Shown here piece by piece: positions 23,322-37,500 of a stretch of DNA of 64,000 nucleotides. The stretch is from Branchiostoma floridae. Taxonomy: Eukaryota; Chordata; Leptocardii; Amphioxiformes; Branchiostomatidae. The stretch lies in contig NC_049992.1 in the NCBI RefSeq assembly GCF_000003815.2, positions 15,947,052-16,011,051 of the forward strand, read 5' to 3'. Numbering within the stretch: the first letter of the stretch is position 1; each line of letters starts with the position of its first letter. The position numbers were made by a program, and so were the translations under genes. The notes beneath the pieces were generated by a model. The model was not told the DNA's origin. It ran no database searches and worked only from the letters and a program-made list of their open reading frames with translations.

Positions 23322-24825
23322 CTACAAAAAAAGACAAAACAATTTCGATTTCATTCATGTCGCAGTATTAGAATGAAGTGGCCCCCTTACTACAGCTTAG
23401 ATACAATGAAATTAGCTCATAAACCTTTAGCTCTAGGGGCCTATTATGATGAATGAGAAATGATTTGTAGCGATGTACTCCTGTGCTGTTTGTTATATTA
23501 CTGTGCCCGATAACGTTCCCTTGTTCATAGACATTGCTTTGGTAGTGCATGTGCAAATCGATAGATGGCGCCATTCGCCAAGATGCAATACAAACGTACA
23601 TGTATGCATACATGAACTGTACGTTTGTACAGGCATTCTTCTCTCTCTTTATGAATGTCCTTTTCCCGTCCTACTATCGATATTCTGCCCATGAACCCAT
23701 CAACCCGGCTTTAATTGATAGTCTATATGGTTTATGTTATAATACGAAAATTCCCACATGGATACCACTACGCACATCTTCTCCCCAATGACTCATTACT
23801 AACTCGTAAAGGCAGTTATTCAAAGTTTATCAATGCTCGGTGCTATAGAGCCACGTCCCGAGGCAGGATATGCGCATGATATTTTCTCTGTTTGAAGGAT
23901 GGCACAGTCGGATCGTATCTCTATTACTCTAAGGCATGCCATTGATAGTTTGGACAAGGAGGTTCAGGAAACTTGTTGCATTGGTTTGAAGACAATTTCC
24001 TTTTTTTTTCCGATGTAGCTTCGAGCTATGTGAAGCGGCTTTTCGAAGTAATAACTTGGAGTAAAGTTAAATCTCAGGTCAAGGCCTACTACTTTCCATA
24101 CATCAAATAACTGAGATTAATATAGATATTCTTGAATTCGTATTACAAACAGGTTCGTAAGATGGGAGTCATGCCCGAGGCCAGTGTGTACATTGTGTTA
24201 ATCTCTAGCAACTTTCTTGGGAGACGTAAAAGATGGTTATGGTACCTCGCATCCATGGGAATTGTACAGTGATGAATAGACACGACTAACGTAGGATCTA
24301 CTGTCTACTGTATGGGTACGTATACCGGTGTTACAAGAGAGCTCGTTGCAGCAACCATATGCATGGAGAGGCGATTATCATATAATATAGTACATCGTTA
24401 TCAAAACATCATAGAATATGTAATGAAATTTAACATTAAAAATAAATGTATGGGATATCATCACGTTTTCGATTTCATTAGTAGCAATATGTAATGGTTA
24501 GAATAACGGAGAACAACACGTACGTTTTGCCACTTTTCCTAATAAGAGAATTAGTCAATTCAATCAGATATGTATGCGTCAAGAGATTGAGATAGTACCA
24601 CACTGTTCCCTTATACCCCTGTCACATTATCCACGATCTTCGGGCGTATTGATGGAAGATTGACAAGAGGGTTGCGCGTATTTTTCACCTGAAAACCGTC
24701 CCTGTTACATATAACCCATACTGTGTACCTTGTTCAATTGTTGTGCAGTAGAGTTATTATCATACGCGAGCCTCGGGCGACTGCCGCAGAATCGTCGTCT
24801 GATCGATTTTCGCCAAATGTGAAAG
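23322..24825. other. Upstream of the copy 1 V exon; no further exon recognised
   Basis: The start of the intron or 5' region of copy 1. An ATG at 23356-23358 is in frame with the V exon through its acceptor and would give a short hydrophobic leader if this region were transcribed unspliced. I see no other coding signal here. Confidence 0.4.
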
Positions 24826-25092
24826 GGGGGTGGTATCTCACTGCACTTGGGGCACCGGTGTAGCACTGCGGGGTGCTCAACAAATTTCAGAGATAAAGAA
24901 CAAATTTTCTTAGGTTTTGTGTATTTTGTTGTCTTCTAAGTCATTTTTAAAATAATTTAGATATTGCGTAATATGTAAAAATATTACGCAATATCTAAAT
25001 TATTTTAAAAATCGCTCAAAAATAACGCAACAGTACTGAAGGGACCCCGCAATGCCGCACCACCGCCCCAAGTGCAATGAGATACCACCTTT
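24826..25092. mobile_element. MITE-like foldback (family A), with a nested perfect hairpin
   Basis: Terminal repeats match the element at 18854-19103 (ggtggtatctcactgcactt left, reverse complement right). The shared core lies in the opposite orientation at 24876-24940. A 30-base arm at 24945-24974 is repeated perfectly in reverse complement at 24981-25010 around a six-base loop (gtaaaa). Confidence 0.8.
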
Positions 25093-25224
25093 AGGGAGAT
25101 TAGGTCGTTGATTCTAGTTTGTGCGAAATTCTTTGCTTTGAGTATTCATCACACGTGTATAGGATTATCAAGTAAGTACTTTCTGAAACTAAAAAAAATT
25201 AAATTGGACGAGTAGCCAACAGCC

Positions 25225-25370
25225 CTGTGGTGGTGGAGGTGCCGGCACATCGGGGAAAAGAGGATCAAGTGTGTGCTTCAGTATTGAAACTTTCATCACA
25301 ACACGCCACTCAGGGGATGTAGAGGAATCAACGGCTACAAATCTTTCTATATCCAGGATTGTGTTTTATA
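25225..25370 (-). other. Noncoding block homologous to sequence upstream of copy 2
   Basis: This block aligns with about 63730-63865. Shared words include ggatca, cagtattgaaa, ttcatcacaac or ttataacaac, cgccac or tgccac and tccagga. It lies about 1.9 kb upstream of the copy 1 V exon, and its counterpart lies about 1.6 kb upstream of the copy 2 V exon in the same orientation. Indels do not keep any frame, so it looks noncoding. Confidence 0.6.
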
Positions 25371-25752
25371 TCCGGTCGGCCGTATCAGGTAGATACAGTT
25401 AATTTTCGGGGGAGGTTACCAACCTCAATTTTGGACAGAGGGTAAGGAAAGGTTGTTCAAAATCAAATTTAGTAAACACATCTTATTATAGACTAAGAAT
25501 GTTGTGACTTAGTTATTGCAAAAAATGCGATGATATTCTGAGGAATATATTTAGTTTTCCAATTTTATTTGGAAACTGGACCCTCAGCGGGCAAAATTGC
25601 ATTTTAGAGTCTCGCCTTCTCAGCGACAATTTCATTTAAGACTAATATTGTGCGTCATCATTTTGCGGTGAAATGTAACGTCCTTCTCAGCCCAAGGAGT
25701 TAAGCAATGGAAGGTAATCTCATTCACACTTCACCGCGCACAGATAACGACT

Positions 25753-26060
25753 GGGGAAATGGATTTCACACTTTCATTGCACCTCCGCGAATCTTGTAGC
25801 GCCAAATATCTCGCCTGTTTTTTTTGGCATCACGATCTGGCACAGGTAACGTCAGTGGGGAAATGGATGTCACACTTTCAGTGCATCTTCGAGCTTCGCG
25901 AATCTTGTAGCACCAAATATTTCGCCTGTTTTTTGGCATCACGATCTGGCACAACCTCAGGTAACGTCAGTGTGGGGAAATGGATTTCACACTTTCAGTG
26001 CATCTCTGCGAATCTTGCAACGCCAAATATCTCGCCTGTTTTGGCATCTCGATCTGCTGG
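25753..26060. repeat. Three tandem copies of a 104-118 bp unit
   Basis: The word ggggaaatggatttcacac starts copies at 25753, 25857 (one substitution) and 25974. Each runs through cttgtagcgccaaatatc, tcgcctgtttt and ggcatcacgatctgg. A 114-codon frame crosses the array but its peptide is simply the repeat, so I do not call a gene. Confidence 0.9.
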
Positions 26061-26107
26061 AGAAAGTTCCTATGGAGTATCTTGGAACAGCCGGCCTCCC
26101 TAGCCTC

Positions 26108-26380
26108 TGTTGCAGTCTTCGAACCGGGCTGGTTTTCGTTTTAGGAGGAGGAGCGATTTTCAACGTTGGCTAGGTTATCTTAAGCCGGGAAAGGGAGTTT
26201 GCCGAGGAAGGGAGTTTTCCGTGGAAAGGACGTTGCCCCGTCCTGAAGCCTGCGATATTTCAGCAAGTTGAAAACTACTTTTCCCGGCATAAGAGAACCA
26301 AGCCAAAATTGAAAATCGCGAATAACCCCCCCCCCCCCTCACCCTCATAAAAAACAGTCCCATTCGAAGGCTGCAACAAA
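26108..26380. mobile_element. Foldback element with about 90-bp arms
   Basis: The left arm at about 26108-26200 (tgttgcagtcttcgaa, ggttttcgtttta, gcgattttcaa, gccgggaaa) is found again in reverse complement at about 26272-26378. The right arm carries a 13-base C run at 26326-26338. It abuts the tandem array at 25753-26060. Confidence 0.7.
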
Positions 26381-26439
26381 TTCTACAGCCTGCATGCCCC
26401 CGTCCCGGGCTTTGGTGCGGGATTATGGACTTATTTCTC

Positions 26440-27623
26440 ATATATGATCTTCAGCCTTTGCGATTTGCAAGGGAATACTATCAATAAGTGAGGAAGTTGA
26501 GTGACGTTTGTATAATCCCCGCGGTTACAAAGCCCTGACGGCCAATCACGCATGACGTCTAATTTTGTTCCCAAACGACCTTGCCGGGTCATCTTTAACT
26601 GAGAGATTGAGGCGCGGAGATGAATGGTGATATGACCAGACTGTTAGTGCCATCAATTCTCCCCAGGGGCAGCCTGTCACGGCTGTCCACAGACGGACGT
26701 GCGGAGTTCCTGATGAGAAAGGTTATCGGGCGCCGGGGGCACGAGTCAACAGATCTCCTGGAACTGATAGGCAGTTGGTTTGAAGTTGGGTCTGCAAACA
26801 GGGTATCTGGACAGTGTGCCATTTGTGAAATATGCATTTCATAAGCATGTACTATCTCTGTGTAGAAAACGTTTGTATAATGACAAGTCTCGGACCTTGC
26901 CTCGTGCTCTCGCGAGACTAGGTCACTCTGTGAACAAGACGTACTGTGAAGGCATCGAAAATTTTGAGGTAAGTGTTAATGCCTTCCAAAAAGTGTCACT
27001 GTAAAATTGTCTACAAACTGTACTTTGAACGCGCGTACGCACAAAATTATGTTACTATAACGTGTGTTAGGCAAGATCGACAAACAAGAAGGAGTCAATG
27101 CTGACGAGGCAAACTTTTACTTAAAGCAAATTTCGCGAACACCTCAGTCTTTATTTCGTGTTGACTATACTAGTTGACCGAAGATCTGACCTGCTAAGTA
27201 TTCTGACCACACAGTCGTCAGGGATCAATCCGCTGCAGTAGCCAGATCACCACCGTTTGATTGTGCGGAAATGCAAAATGGCCCTCGGGTTTGTTAGATC
27301 ATATGATTCGCTGATTTAGTGGCTCAGCAGACTTAACAGGCTATCAAAATAACTATCTAGCGCGGTGAAGCACCTGTTGTTGATGGCAAGGATAACCTTA
27401 ACAGCACACGTTCTACAGTACGTCAGCCCATATCTAGATGTACAGCACTGATCCCGTGACTTTGATTGACGTAATGACCTCCACAGGGTTGAGCCCCCCA
27501 TCATTCATCTGTCAGTACGGGCCCTAAGGAGGCGGGATGTAAACCTTTATATGACCTGCGAATCCGATAATGCCAATACAGAGTCTCCAGAGAGCCCTTT
27601 CACATCGACATCGGAAAATCTAG
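26440..27623. other. No supported gene
   Basis: Short overlapping open frames occur on both strands near 26600-26840, with no recognisable domain or splice context. The stretch ends at the assembly gap. Confidence 0.4.
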
Positions 27624-27723
27624 NNNNNNNNNNNNNNNNNNNNNNNNNNNNNNNNNNNNNNNNNNNNNNNNNNNNNNNNNNNNNNNNNNNNNNNNNNNNN
27701 NNNNNNNNNNNNNNNNNNNNNNN
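27624..27723. other. Assembly gap (100 N)
   Basis: Exactly 100 N, the conventional placeholder length for a gap of unknown size. Distances across it, including the proposed 28-kb intron, are therefore estimates. Confidence 1.
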
Positions 27724-27849
27724 TAATTACGGCTGGATACCAGGCTAGGAAAAATCAACTGTATTCAGGTTTCAACGTGCGTTTAAACCACATACAGCAG
27801 CAACGACACTATTGTGTTACCCGATGCTATATCTCATACACTTGTTAGG

Positions 27850-28110
27850 GCCGCCCCTTTCCACTAGACGGAGATCGCGCTGCGCTCTCACTGCGACCTA
27901 AATAGGATATGTGTAACCTTCAATTTCATACTGGGTATATCACACGAAACGTAAAACGTGTGACTGAGAATCGAAGACAACAAAACACAGAAAGTGTAAA
28001 AAGATTCGTTTATTTTCTATACAATTCGTTGAGCGATATGTCAATTTTTAGGTCGCAGAGAGAGCGCAGCGAGAGCACAGCGAGAGCGCCGTCCTAGTGG
28101 GAAGAGGGTA
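27850..28110. mobile_element. MITE-like foldback (family B)
   Basis: The left end has ccactagacggagatcgcgc followed by tctcactgcgacc. The right end has the imperfect reverse complement (ggtcgcagagagagcgcagc through gtcctagtgg). The core at 27973-28033 (gaagacaacaaaacacag, attcgtt, ttcgttgag) is the one shared with family A although the terminal repeats differ. Confidence 0.75.
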
Positions 28111-28335
28111 TAAACAATTCGAACACGTACCGGTAGATGTTTTTTTCATGAGAGTCAATTCTGCCATTATACATGTAAGGTATAATTAAATCCAGCGGGA
28201 AATGAGGAAACATGGTTTGATTATCTCGTGCTAATAAATTCATATTAAGTGTTCAATTTGAGCTGTGGCGTATTCTCCTGAGTGTGAATAGTACGTTGTT
28301 TCGTGTATTAGATAGATAAATTTATAAACTTATTC

Positions 28336-28337
28336 AT

Positions 28338-28369
<32 letters not shown>

Positions 28370-28397
28370 ATATATATATACATATAACGTTATATAT

Positions 28398-28431
<34 letters not shown>

Positions 28432-28500
28432 GGAGAGAGAGATGCATATGGAGACGACAGACACAGAGACACGGAGATAGAGAGAGACAGAGAGATAGAG
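28336..28500. repeat. Compound microsatellite: TCTA, TA and GA runs
   Basis: A tcta run at about 28337-28370 passes into a ta run ending near 28385. After a short spacer comes a ga-rich purine tract at about 28398-28440, then a degenerate purine-rich stretch to 28500. Confidence 0.95.
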
Positions 28501-31500
28501 GCGGTACGTGATATCATACGTTTGAGTTTCGTCGTTTCAAAAAAAAGTCTTAAAATCTAGTGAAATAATGTGACCTCCAAAGTCACCAGAATGAAACCTT
28601 TTTGATATACGACTAACTGACCCATTATGAGCTGTGTAATGTGACCAGCTAACCAATAAGGTCTCAGCAAATGGCACCATTGTTCTTGACAAAGTGCCAT
28701 GGTCTTTGACTTCGCAAACACATTACTGGAAACGACGTCTGATTGATTACCTAGCAAAGCCATGATTTGCCGCATGACCGAAAGGTGAAAAGGTCTGAAT
28801 TCATTATCTACTTCAGTAGTCCCTTATGGGAGTGTTACAACATTAAACCCTATTAAGCATCCAGGTATTGTACTTCCTGCTATACAAGGATTCATTGCAA
28901 CGATGTAATATATGTAATAAACATGGGCGATGAAAATGAACACACAAGATAGACTATTCAAGAAGCACACAAGAGTTTTGTGGTAAAATCATAATCAAAC
29001 TGCCACAAGCAGCATATTACCACTATTTCATCTGAAGGAAGCTATGTATGGAATTCTCCATTAAAGGAAAAATAGAACTGTTAGATATTTTAAACCTCCT
29101 TTTGTTCATTTATGATTTATCAGTATTATGTTGAAATACGTCATTTACTTATCTTGATATACGCCATTTCCATTTTCCGTAGTTCAGACTGTGCATCCAC
29201 TTTCAAGTTTCAGCTGCAGATAAGACGTCATATCCTTTCTCTCTATTTTGCCTAGGACTGTATATGTAGATTGTAGAAGTAACCAAAACACTTCAAACTC
29301 CTTCCCGCGCTATCCAATGTGGACCATAGCTGACTTTGCCACCTACGTTTTCCTCGCGATCGCAAGGCCACTGCAGCCTATGTGTGCTAAAACACTCTCC
29401 GTACTTTTGATAGTGAATAATATCGAGGAATCTGTTGCAGCTTCACACTGCTATAACCCATCTTGCCTTAGGACATTTCATCCCGCGCTGAGCTATAAGG
29501 AGATAAATATTTCATTTACGCCCGTAGCCTTTAGAGATACGGCCGGACGGAGCTTATGTTATCTTTGAATCTGCAGCGGTTTTGAATCCCCGCGTGTATA
29601 TAGAGATCTAAGTCCAGGTCAGGCACCAAGCTCCACGCTACGCCTCGCCCATTGACGACTGGTTAACTGGAACAAATGGGTTACGGACGCACATATTTCT
29701 TCACAGTAGCAGCAACGCGTCGCGTGTCAATGAATTTGGTCAGCAACAGGGGGTGATTGGCGACGTAACAGACGATCACTTCATTCCTAAACGTACCATT
29801 AACGGTCTGTATTGACAACTGCACACCGTCTTATTACTTGTAATCGAATGTTGTCACCCTTACACCCGGTGGATGCTAGTTCTACTGACGGATTCCAACA
29901 CTTATTCTATTATCAAGCAGTAAAAGCTTGGGTAATGGAGCAGGATCTATAAAGTCGCTAATGAAGTATGCAGGGATATCGACGTATGGATGGAGAAGTT
30001 AGCCCACAGCGTAAACGCAATTAAGATGTGTCGTTGTTACACGGTAACAGATAATTAAGCGTCAACCTTGCAATTACGGGGTCGATACACAAGAGAGAGT
30101 CGTCTGGAAGAGCGGTGTTCAGGCGATTATGACCTTATTTGTCCTTGCCAACTGTTTAAAGTAGTTGCTCCTCTAACTTGATTAAGATTGGACCTTATGC
30201 ACCATCCATGACTCTACCGTGAACACAGGGTTATTAAGTGAACATTCTTGTCACTGATATCAGTAGACTAGATGCTACAGAGAGATTTGAATATATTTTC
30301 AATAGTAACAATGCAAAAAATAGGCAAATATATATATATAAAAGACTGCTTTCTTATAAAAAAAAATACCGACACTCATGATTAGCCCCACTCGATTGAA
30401 ACATGATATCAAAACGTATGCTAGCACTTATCTTTATAGTAATTAGGATATTAAGTTTTACCCTATAGCTTCATTTTATGTAATACTAGCTGTCATACAT
30501 TGAACTGTGTACAATTGTCGTGCACTTAGGTTCATTCATATCATACCGTGCTCTTCGACGGGCGGCGCACAACACGACAGCTACAAGGACTTACACAGCA
30601 CAAGCGTATGCAGATGAATGAAGACAACTTTACCAGACTAGCTGAAACTAAAAATGATTGGAACCAAATTTTCTTTCAAAATCTCTTCATTCATAATGTT
30701 ATTTGCCAGCACAAATGAATATTTTTTATGACAAAAACAGAAGAATTTCGGAAATACTTGGCCATTAACTCTGGGGTCCCATGACTCCCGATATGGCAAA
30801 GCAATTTGTCATGCTTTCATAGCTAACCACATGTCAAAACATACAAAAGACAGCAGGACTTGATAGAGTTACAACGAATTTTTCTATGCATAGTTTTACG
30901 ACGTTGTAAAGAAATCTCTTGATGTTGATGTGCAGCAACTGATCAATTCGAAACGCTTTCATTTATTTATCTATTTATTGATCTTATAGGGTGGTCCCTT
31001 CAGTCAGCAGACCACATGCAAAAACACATAATAGACAGTTGAATTTGGTTGAGTTAGTAATATTAATCATGTTTTTTACAGCTTTACGACGCAGTAAAGA
31101 AATTAAGGTGTGTAACTAAGATATGAAAATATGTATTTTAGGATTAACACAACCCTCCATTGAGAGTCGAAAAAGTAAATCGTTTACTATTGGTGAATTC
31201 CAATAAATTCTTTTATTTGCTTTTCAATCTGGAGAACTTTTACGATTGTCTGAATGTAATTTTCTTGCATGCTTCAGGGATGGCTTCAAATCGCAGACTT
31301 GCTGATATGCGCTAACAATAGAATTTGAGGTGGGGTTTAGTGTATTGTTGAACTTAAATGCACATCTCTATGCACTTGAAAGATCTAGATGACTGAAGGG
31401 GGATAGGGGAAACAGGTGGTTTGCAATTTTTCAATACGGACAGCCTTTGTCATTCTCCTTGTCAGAATTGACATTGAACGGTGCAAGGCAGCTTCTCTGA

Positions 31501-34500
31501 CCAACCCACCACTCTCCAGTCGCGGCGTCGCCCCGTTGTAATGATTTCCACGCCACTGTGCTAACAGTGGAGACACATGGCAGGCTCCAACGAAAATCGA
31601 TGCGCCCGCGGGCACAGTTAGAAACGGTCACCATGACAACACAGACAGGTGACGTTGATTCTGCCTCCCAAGACGCTGCTTCCAAGTTTAATCATTACGT
31701 CACGGCGAGACGGACGAGACAAGGACCAATTGAAATTGATGGCACACATCGGGGGGTCGCATTGATTTTGATTACAGGGACCGCATGTCCAACTGGTCTC
31801 TCAAGCAAGAAGAGAAATGTAACCATCACTCTGGCAGTGTTGGTACTTTTTCACCTTCAACCTATAAACATATTTCCCATCTATGTTAATAGACGTCTGC
31901 AGACAGATGTGAGCTGGTAAGCCAGGTAAAAACATTCTCTCCATTTGTTCCTCGGCCTAATGTTAGTGAGTTACTTAAGAGGCTTAGCCGAACGTCTATG
32001 TCGCTACTTTACTGCTTTGATGTAAAGGTGATAATGCCGGTAAACGCGTTTGTATCTGCAAATGTCCATTACCTTTGAGAGAAGATCGATATACTCTATG
32101 TTTCCTTTTTATCACTAGTAATACACTTGACTGATGTGAACCCGACAGAACGTGTATCAGTTCGAGGGGATTTGATTCAAGAGTGCACCAGAGATCTGAT
32201 ATGCCATATTTGGTAATACGTCATTTATCAACAGCTTTCGACAAGCTAGCAAGATCTTAATGGTTGGGCAACTTGTCCTTTGATTGATGTTGTGAAACTT
32301 TGAAATATGCATGTATACAGACCCATCCGCCTCCTTCGGGCTTAACATAGACAGGCCGCTATTCATTCTACTTGAACTGTCCAAGGCGCTTTCGGTGCTG
32401 AATCTTGAAATCACTCAACCAAAGATGCGACTGAACAAATGTGCTAAGGCTCGTGGCCTTGGCCACATGCTATGTACATGAGCTCGAGGACCTCAATAGT
32501 GTTTAATGTAAAGAAAGACTACCTGACGTGCGTACTGAGATAAAGTAATGTTAACGTCAGCAGTACTCCATGGTCAAACACAGGGCCTGTTCATGGGGTC
32601 ATACAGTAATTGGGGTGAAGATTGCAGCGGCAGTACCTATACCGTTAGGGAGGCAGGTCCTTCTCCTGTGACAGGGTTTAAACCCCAATACTCCTGTCTG
32701 ATCCCCAAAACGTCTGCTCTGCATGAGGAAGCCTCGAGCGTTCAAGCCCAATAGGTAACTGACATGCCACGAATGGTACTGCGTTTGTGTGGTCCCGGTC
32801 CACTGGCACAATGGTGATTTATTCAGTAACTACAAGATCAATGTATTTTGTGAAAGGAGCTCTTAGCTTGGCTTATGATACTTTATAGAAAATCCAATCA
32901 ATGCATTTCATTATGAACCACATCTACATTGAGGACAAGCTGCAGCGAATACATTGTGCATGACCAATTTGATCCTTTGTGCTCTATACGCTTTCTCAGC
33001 TTTATAGACTTTTTGTTGTTCCCCTTTTATAAAGTCTTGACACCTTTATACGACGGCGGAACACAACAGACAGTGATAAATACTTGGTCTGGCAGGACGT
33101 GATAACCAGCATATTGGTAAGTCATGCTATTGATCTCTACTGAATGGAATAAAGGACATTTTGTGTTACACATTCATTCATCAATTATTCTGCCATCAGC
33201 TCTCGTAAAGAAAAGAACCATTTTAACTATTCATGGCAATGCTAAGAGGCATCGTATTCATAAATAGAGATGACTACTACATGGAGCGCAGCACATTTCC
33301 CCCGAGCTTAAGATGTTTTGCGGAAATTAGTGGGTTACATTTGAATATCCAGTTTGTCCAGATCCATCCAAACATACTTCTGTCGCGCAATACACGTTTT
33401 CTGATGTTGATGAGATACTAAATGGCCCAGGAAGGGAAGAAGGAACAGTTCACAAGAGCTATCTAACACCCAATAATCGTGACCATCGCTTGTTCAGAGA
33501 TACGAGAGATACGAGATACCAAGATGGAGTTACGCTGCAGTACCAATGGAAGCCGCTGGGGGGGGGGGGTCAAAATCTAATCATTTCCAGCTTCCATCAC
33601 ACCCTACCAACACACCAAGTATGAAACCAATATTCAGAGGTAAATAGAGTCTTACATTGATTTATCAATGACATTCGTTGGGATAATGATGGATTTATCA
33701 ATGTGTCACAAACAATAATAAAAGACGAGATACGTTAGTTCAAGACACGGCAGATTTCAGAGCACCAGACGTATGTGCTGTTGTTTTGTATCGATTCACC
33801 CGTATTCATGTCAGAATGTGTCACGGACCATTCGTGGCGTTAACATTTCAAAACAGCCATCACGAAACAAGGTTAATTAGACATGACGACGGGACGTGGG
33901 TTACGTTTGACAACCTCCATATTGGAAATTACCAGTATAGATCTTTATTAAAAGGAACCTGCTGCCGTATCGTCATCAATTATTCTCAAATCAGTTCTCA
34001 TAACAAAAGGACAGTCTTAAGTATTTATGAATTTGAGGGTGGCGTCCGGCAGTTACGAAGCAACTGAAATCAAGGAAGTAATATAGTATAGTCTGTCTTG
34101 TTGAGTGTTGTGTATCATTACAGTTTTGGATATTGTGAAAAAGAAACATTAGTTGTCGAGATCGCGACATTATCTTCCATCTTTCGACATTTTTGGGTCC
34201 TCCAGGTTCGCAGATGGGCTCTGCTTCTATACATTGGGCAGTGATTTTATTCCGGTCGCGTTTTCAAGTTGTATTTAAAATGGATGCGTTCATAGAGACA
34301 ATGTCGACCACCCACGGTGGAAGTGTTGTCAGCACCGTACCACATCACACTGCTGCATGCCACGACATTTACCTCGCCCGAGGGAAACTCCGCAAGGCAG
34401 ATCGGGAGCCTTGAACACAATGCGGTACTAACATGACTGAGCGGCGCCCCAGTATGACTTTTTAGCGAAACAGTGGCACAGTTTGACTGTTGCTTGGCTC

Positions 34501-37500
34501 ATGACTAATTCTGATTGGTTCTGCATGACCCAACTTTCTTCACGCAAGTTTATGGACCAGGAGGAGCAGATGCACTCAAGAGGCATGAAATATTGTGTTC
34601 GTCTCCTGGAAAGATTACGTTAGCTGTCTGCAAAACACATGAGGATGGTTCCAAGGCTACATGCATCTTGCAAGAAGACCCGATTAAACGAGACGTTTAC
34701 TCTCAACAGGAGCCATTTTCACTGCGTTAGCTCAAGGCTGTAACCACATTAGCTGCAAAGAGACTAAATGGCCAACTGACACAAAACGGCACGCAAGCCG
34801 ACAAGGTTTCAATTCACTACCGTGCCAGTACTAAATCATGCAAAGCCAACAAATTACGAGCAACCTTTCCTTCCGAGATCTTTTATTCCCTTGATACTAG
34901 CTGCCAAATTTACTGAGCGGCAATAAAACATTCAATAGTGGCAAGGTAACGTTACCGTTACTGACCCCTGACCTCGTGATACTTTGAAATAGAAGGTTAT
35001 AACGTTAGTTCCATCTGACAAAAAAAGTTCAAACATAATAATCTACACTTTGAAACAACTACGATGACTTAACAGTGACTTATAAACATTTCTTAGCCAA
35101 AGTTCTTAGAGGAAGCTTATTTTCCAATGCCAATGTTGTATTTTCTGTACTAAAGTGCTGTTTGGACAATGTGCAACTCTCTTTTCAGGCTAAGCCAAAG
35201 AAATCGATCTCCCAAAGATTTGTGAGCCAGCTACCCACTACCGCATGGTAACGTGAAAGGGTCTTCTATTGGAGTACATAATGGTTGACCTGTCGTGTGA
35301 TTTGATATCGACAGTTCCGTTTCAGATTGGTGACAGGAAAGTAATAGGAGCTTTTGATGCTGCCGGGTTCCACACAATGTAACCTATGATTGATAACTCT
35401 ATTTTGCTTACACACCCTATAGTGTCGCGGGTCAAGTGAAATGCTTATTGCTGTTTTTGGCAGGAAACCAGTCCAGCAAAGGCAGAATGATAGGCCATGC
35501 CGGGTATTGCTTCATTCCTTGCCACAAAATGCTAACAAGACTGATATTGGTACATTCCACGTGTGTAGCTTTGTAATGCCGTACTCTACCAATGAAACAT
35601 CATCAAGTCTATATCTGATGATCTTGCTAATGTACGCAAGTGACCTGACCTTCAAACGTCTATACGTATGACATATATGAGGATAATTTATCATAACATC
35701 CATATGCACATGGCAGAGTCTACTCTTTCTTTGATAACACTCTGTGGATCTACTATGTAGTGCGATTACAGACCAAATTCTATTTCAGGCCTTGCTGATG
35801 AAAGGCAGTGCTATTATACTGAGATGAGCCACCCTGGCTAAACAAACAAATAAAAAAAACAAATCGCGGGGTATCTCTGGAATAAAGACTTTTCATAGAA
35901 GAGGTCTGCTCAGGAGCGTAGCTTAATCAGACGGCCAAAGGTCACTTTAGTAAGTACTACCTGAAATCACACGCCCACACACTATTGCCATGTCATGCTC
36001 TTAGCTGCATACTAGAACAACAATCAAAAGTTACTATAATCCCTGCATATTGAAGGGGACTGAGTCGCACTTGTGTAGTTTTCAGACAGCAGTCCCTGAA
36101 TGACATGGCAGGAAGCGGAACGACGTCATTATCTCTGCAGAAGATCAAAGCAACCGTGATACACCTTGCCTATTCTTCAACAATAACGTTCATTACCACT
36201 CATCATAAAACAAACTAGCTCATCAAAAGTGTTGTGTGAAGCATTCAGACAGAAAATGGAAATGCCCGTTGGTACTCAATGCTTGTCGCTTGCAATCATC
36301 GGGGGCCAAGAAAGATAACTTATGTTCATTGGTGGCATGTTTGTATCGAACCGCGAATCAACTGGTAGCAACGCGTTAACGGGTTTCAGGACCATTGGAT
36401 GGATTTTATAATTTTCAAATCACATATTGTGACACTCTTTAGAATTAGAAGTAACCAATACAATTGCCCTTGTTAAATCATGTATAAGACCTAAGCTCAA
36501 ATAGGTGAACATGAAAGGTGATATTCTTAAAGCTCCAATTGCAACTCTCAAGGTACGTGGGCAAAGCTCATAGATCAACATGGTTTAAGACAAGGGCGTA
36601 TTGCCGTCATAGACACGAGTATCCATTACATTGGGATAAGCTTCATTGACAATGTTCACTAGCTTGAAGTTTGCCTGTAACGGCTGCTTGCCATGGTAGT
36701 TAGCTATTCATGAGACTTTTGACATGTTGACGACCCATTGCTGATGAGAATCCATCTCTGGCGCTCGTTATTCTAAGATACGTACTGGGAAAACGACGCC
36801 CAAATTGGCCAACGCGAAACTCGAATGCACAGAGTAGACGGATGTTCAGCATGCATGGCGCCGAGAGGATACAGTATCGACCAGGAGGAACTACCAGCTA
36901 AGGCGCACAGAAAGGTCGAGGCAGCTTCGAGAATAATAAGAGCCGCGTGGTCAAACTCCGGGGGATCAGTGAGCAAACATCTGCTTTCCAGAGATAAAAC
37001 ATCGCCCATCGTTTACGTGAACCCTGGTCTCCAAACAGGACCTTTGTGACAAACGGCAGCACTTCGGTTATGATTATGGGGTCAGAGAAGATTGGTGAGA
37101 TTGCCTCTCGGGCTCACAGGTCAGCAATCAAGCCACGTCCCCGCCCAATAATGCAGCAGGAACCGCCGTTGTTACCGCAGCAGGTCGACCTATGGCGATC
37201 CCTTCGATGATTCTAGTGGTTTGTCGCGATGGGCGGTGCAGGATGATGCACGAATTACAGTTCTTTGGGCTCAGATCCTACAAAGCATATAGATTGCTTC
37301 ATCTATAACGGTGTCACCGGCAAGACCCTATTGAAAAAGATTTCGTTAAATGATCATAAGGGCCGAAATAATCTAGCCCCCCCCTTTGCCCTTGCCCATG
37401 TCACAGGCTAGATCGGGACGTCTTTGATTTTGAAATGTTTTCAGACATCAAGGCGAAGAATAACTGTCTGCTCGAAACTCCTGAGCTGAGAGTTCGTGAT

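Noticed and set aside
25759-26103. A 114-codon plus-strand frame with internal peptide repeats
   Set aside because: The repeats are those of the 104-118 bp tandem DNA array.
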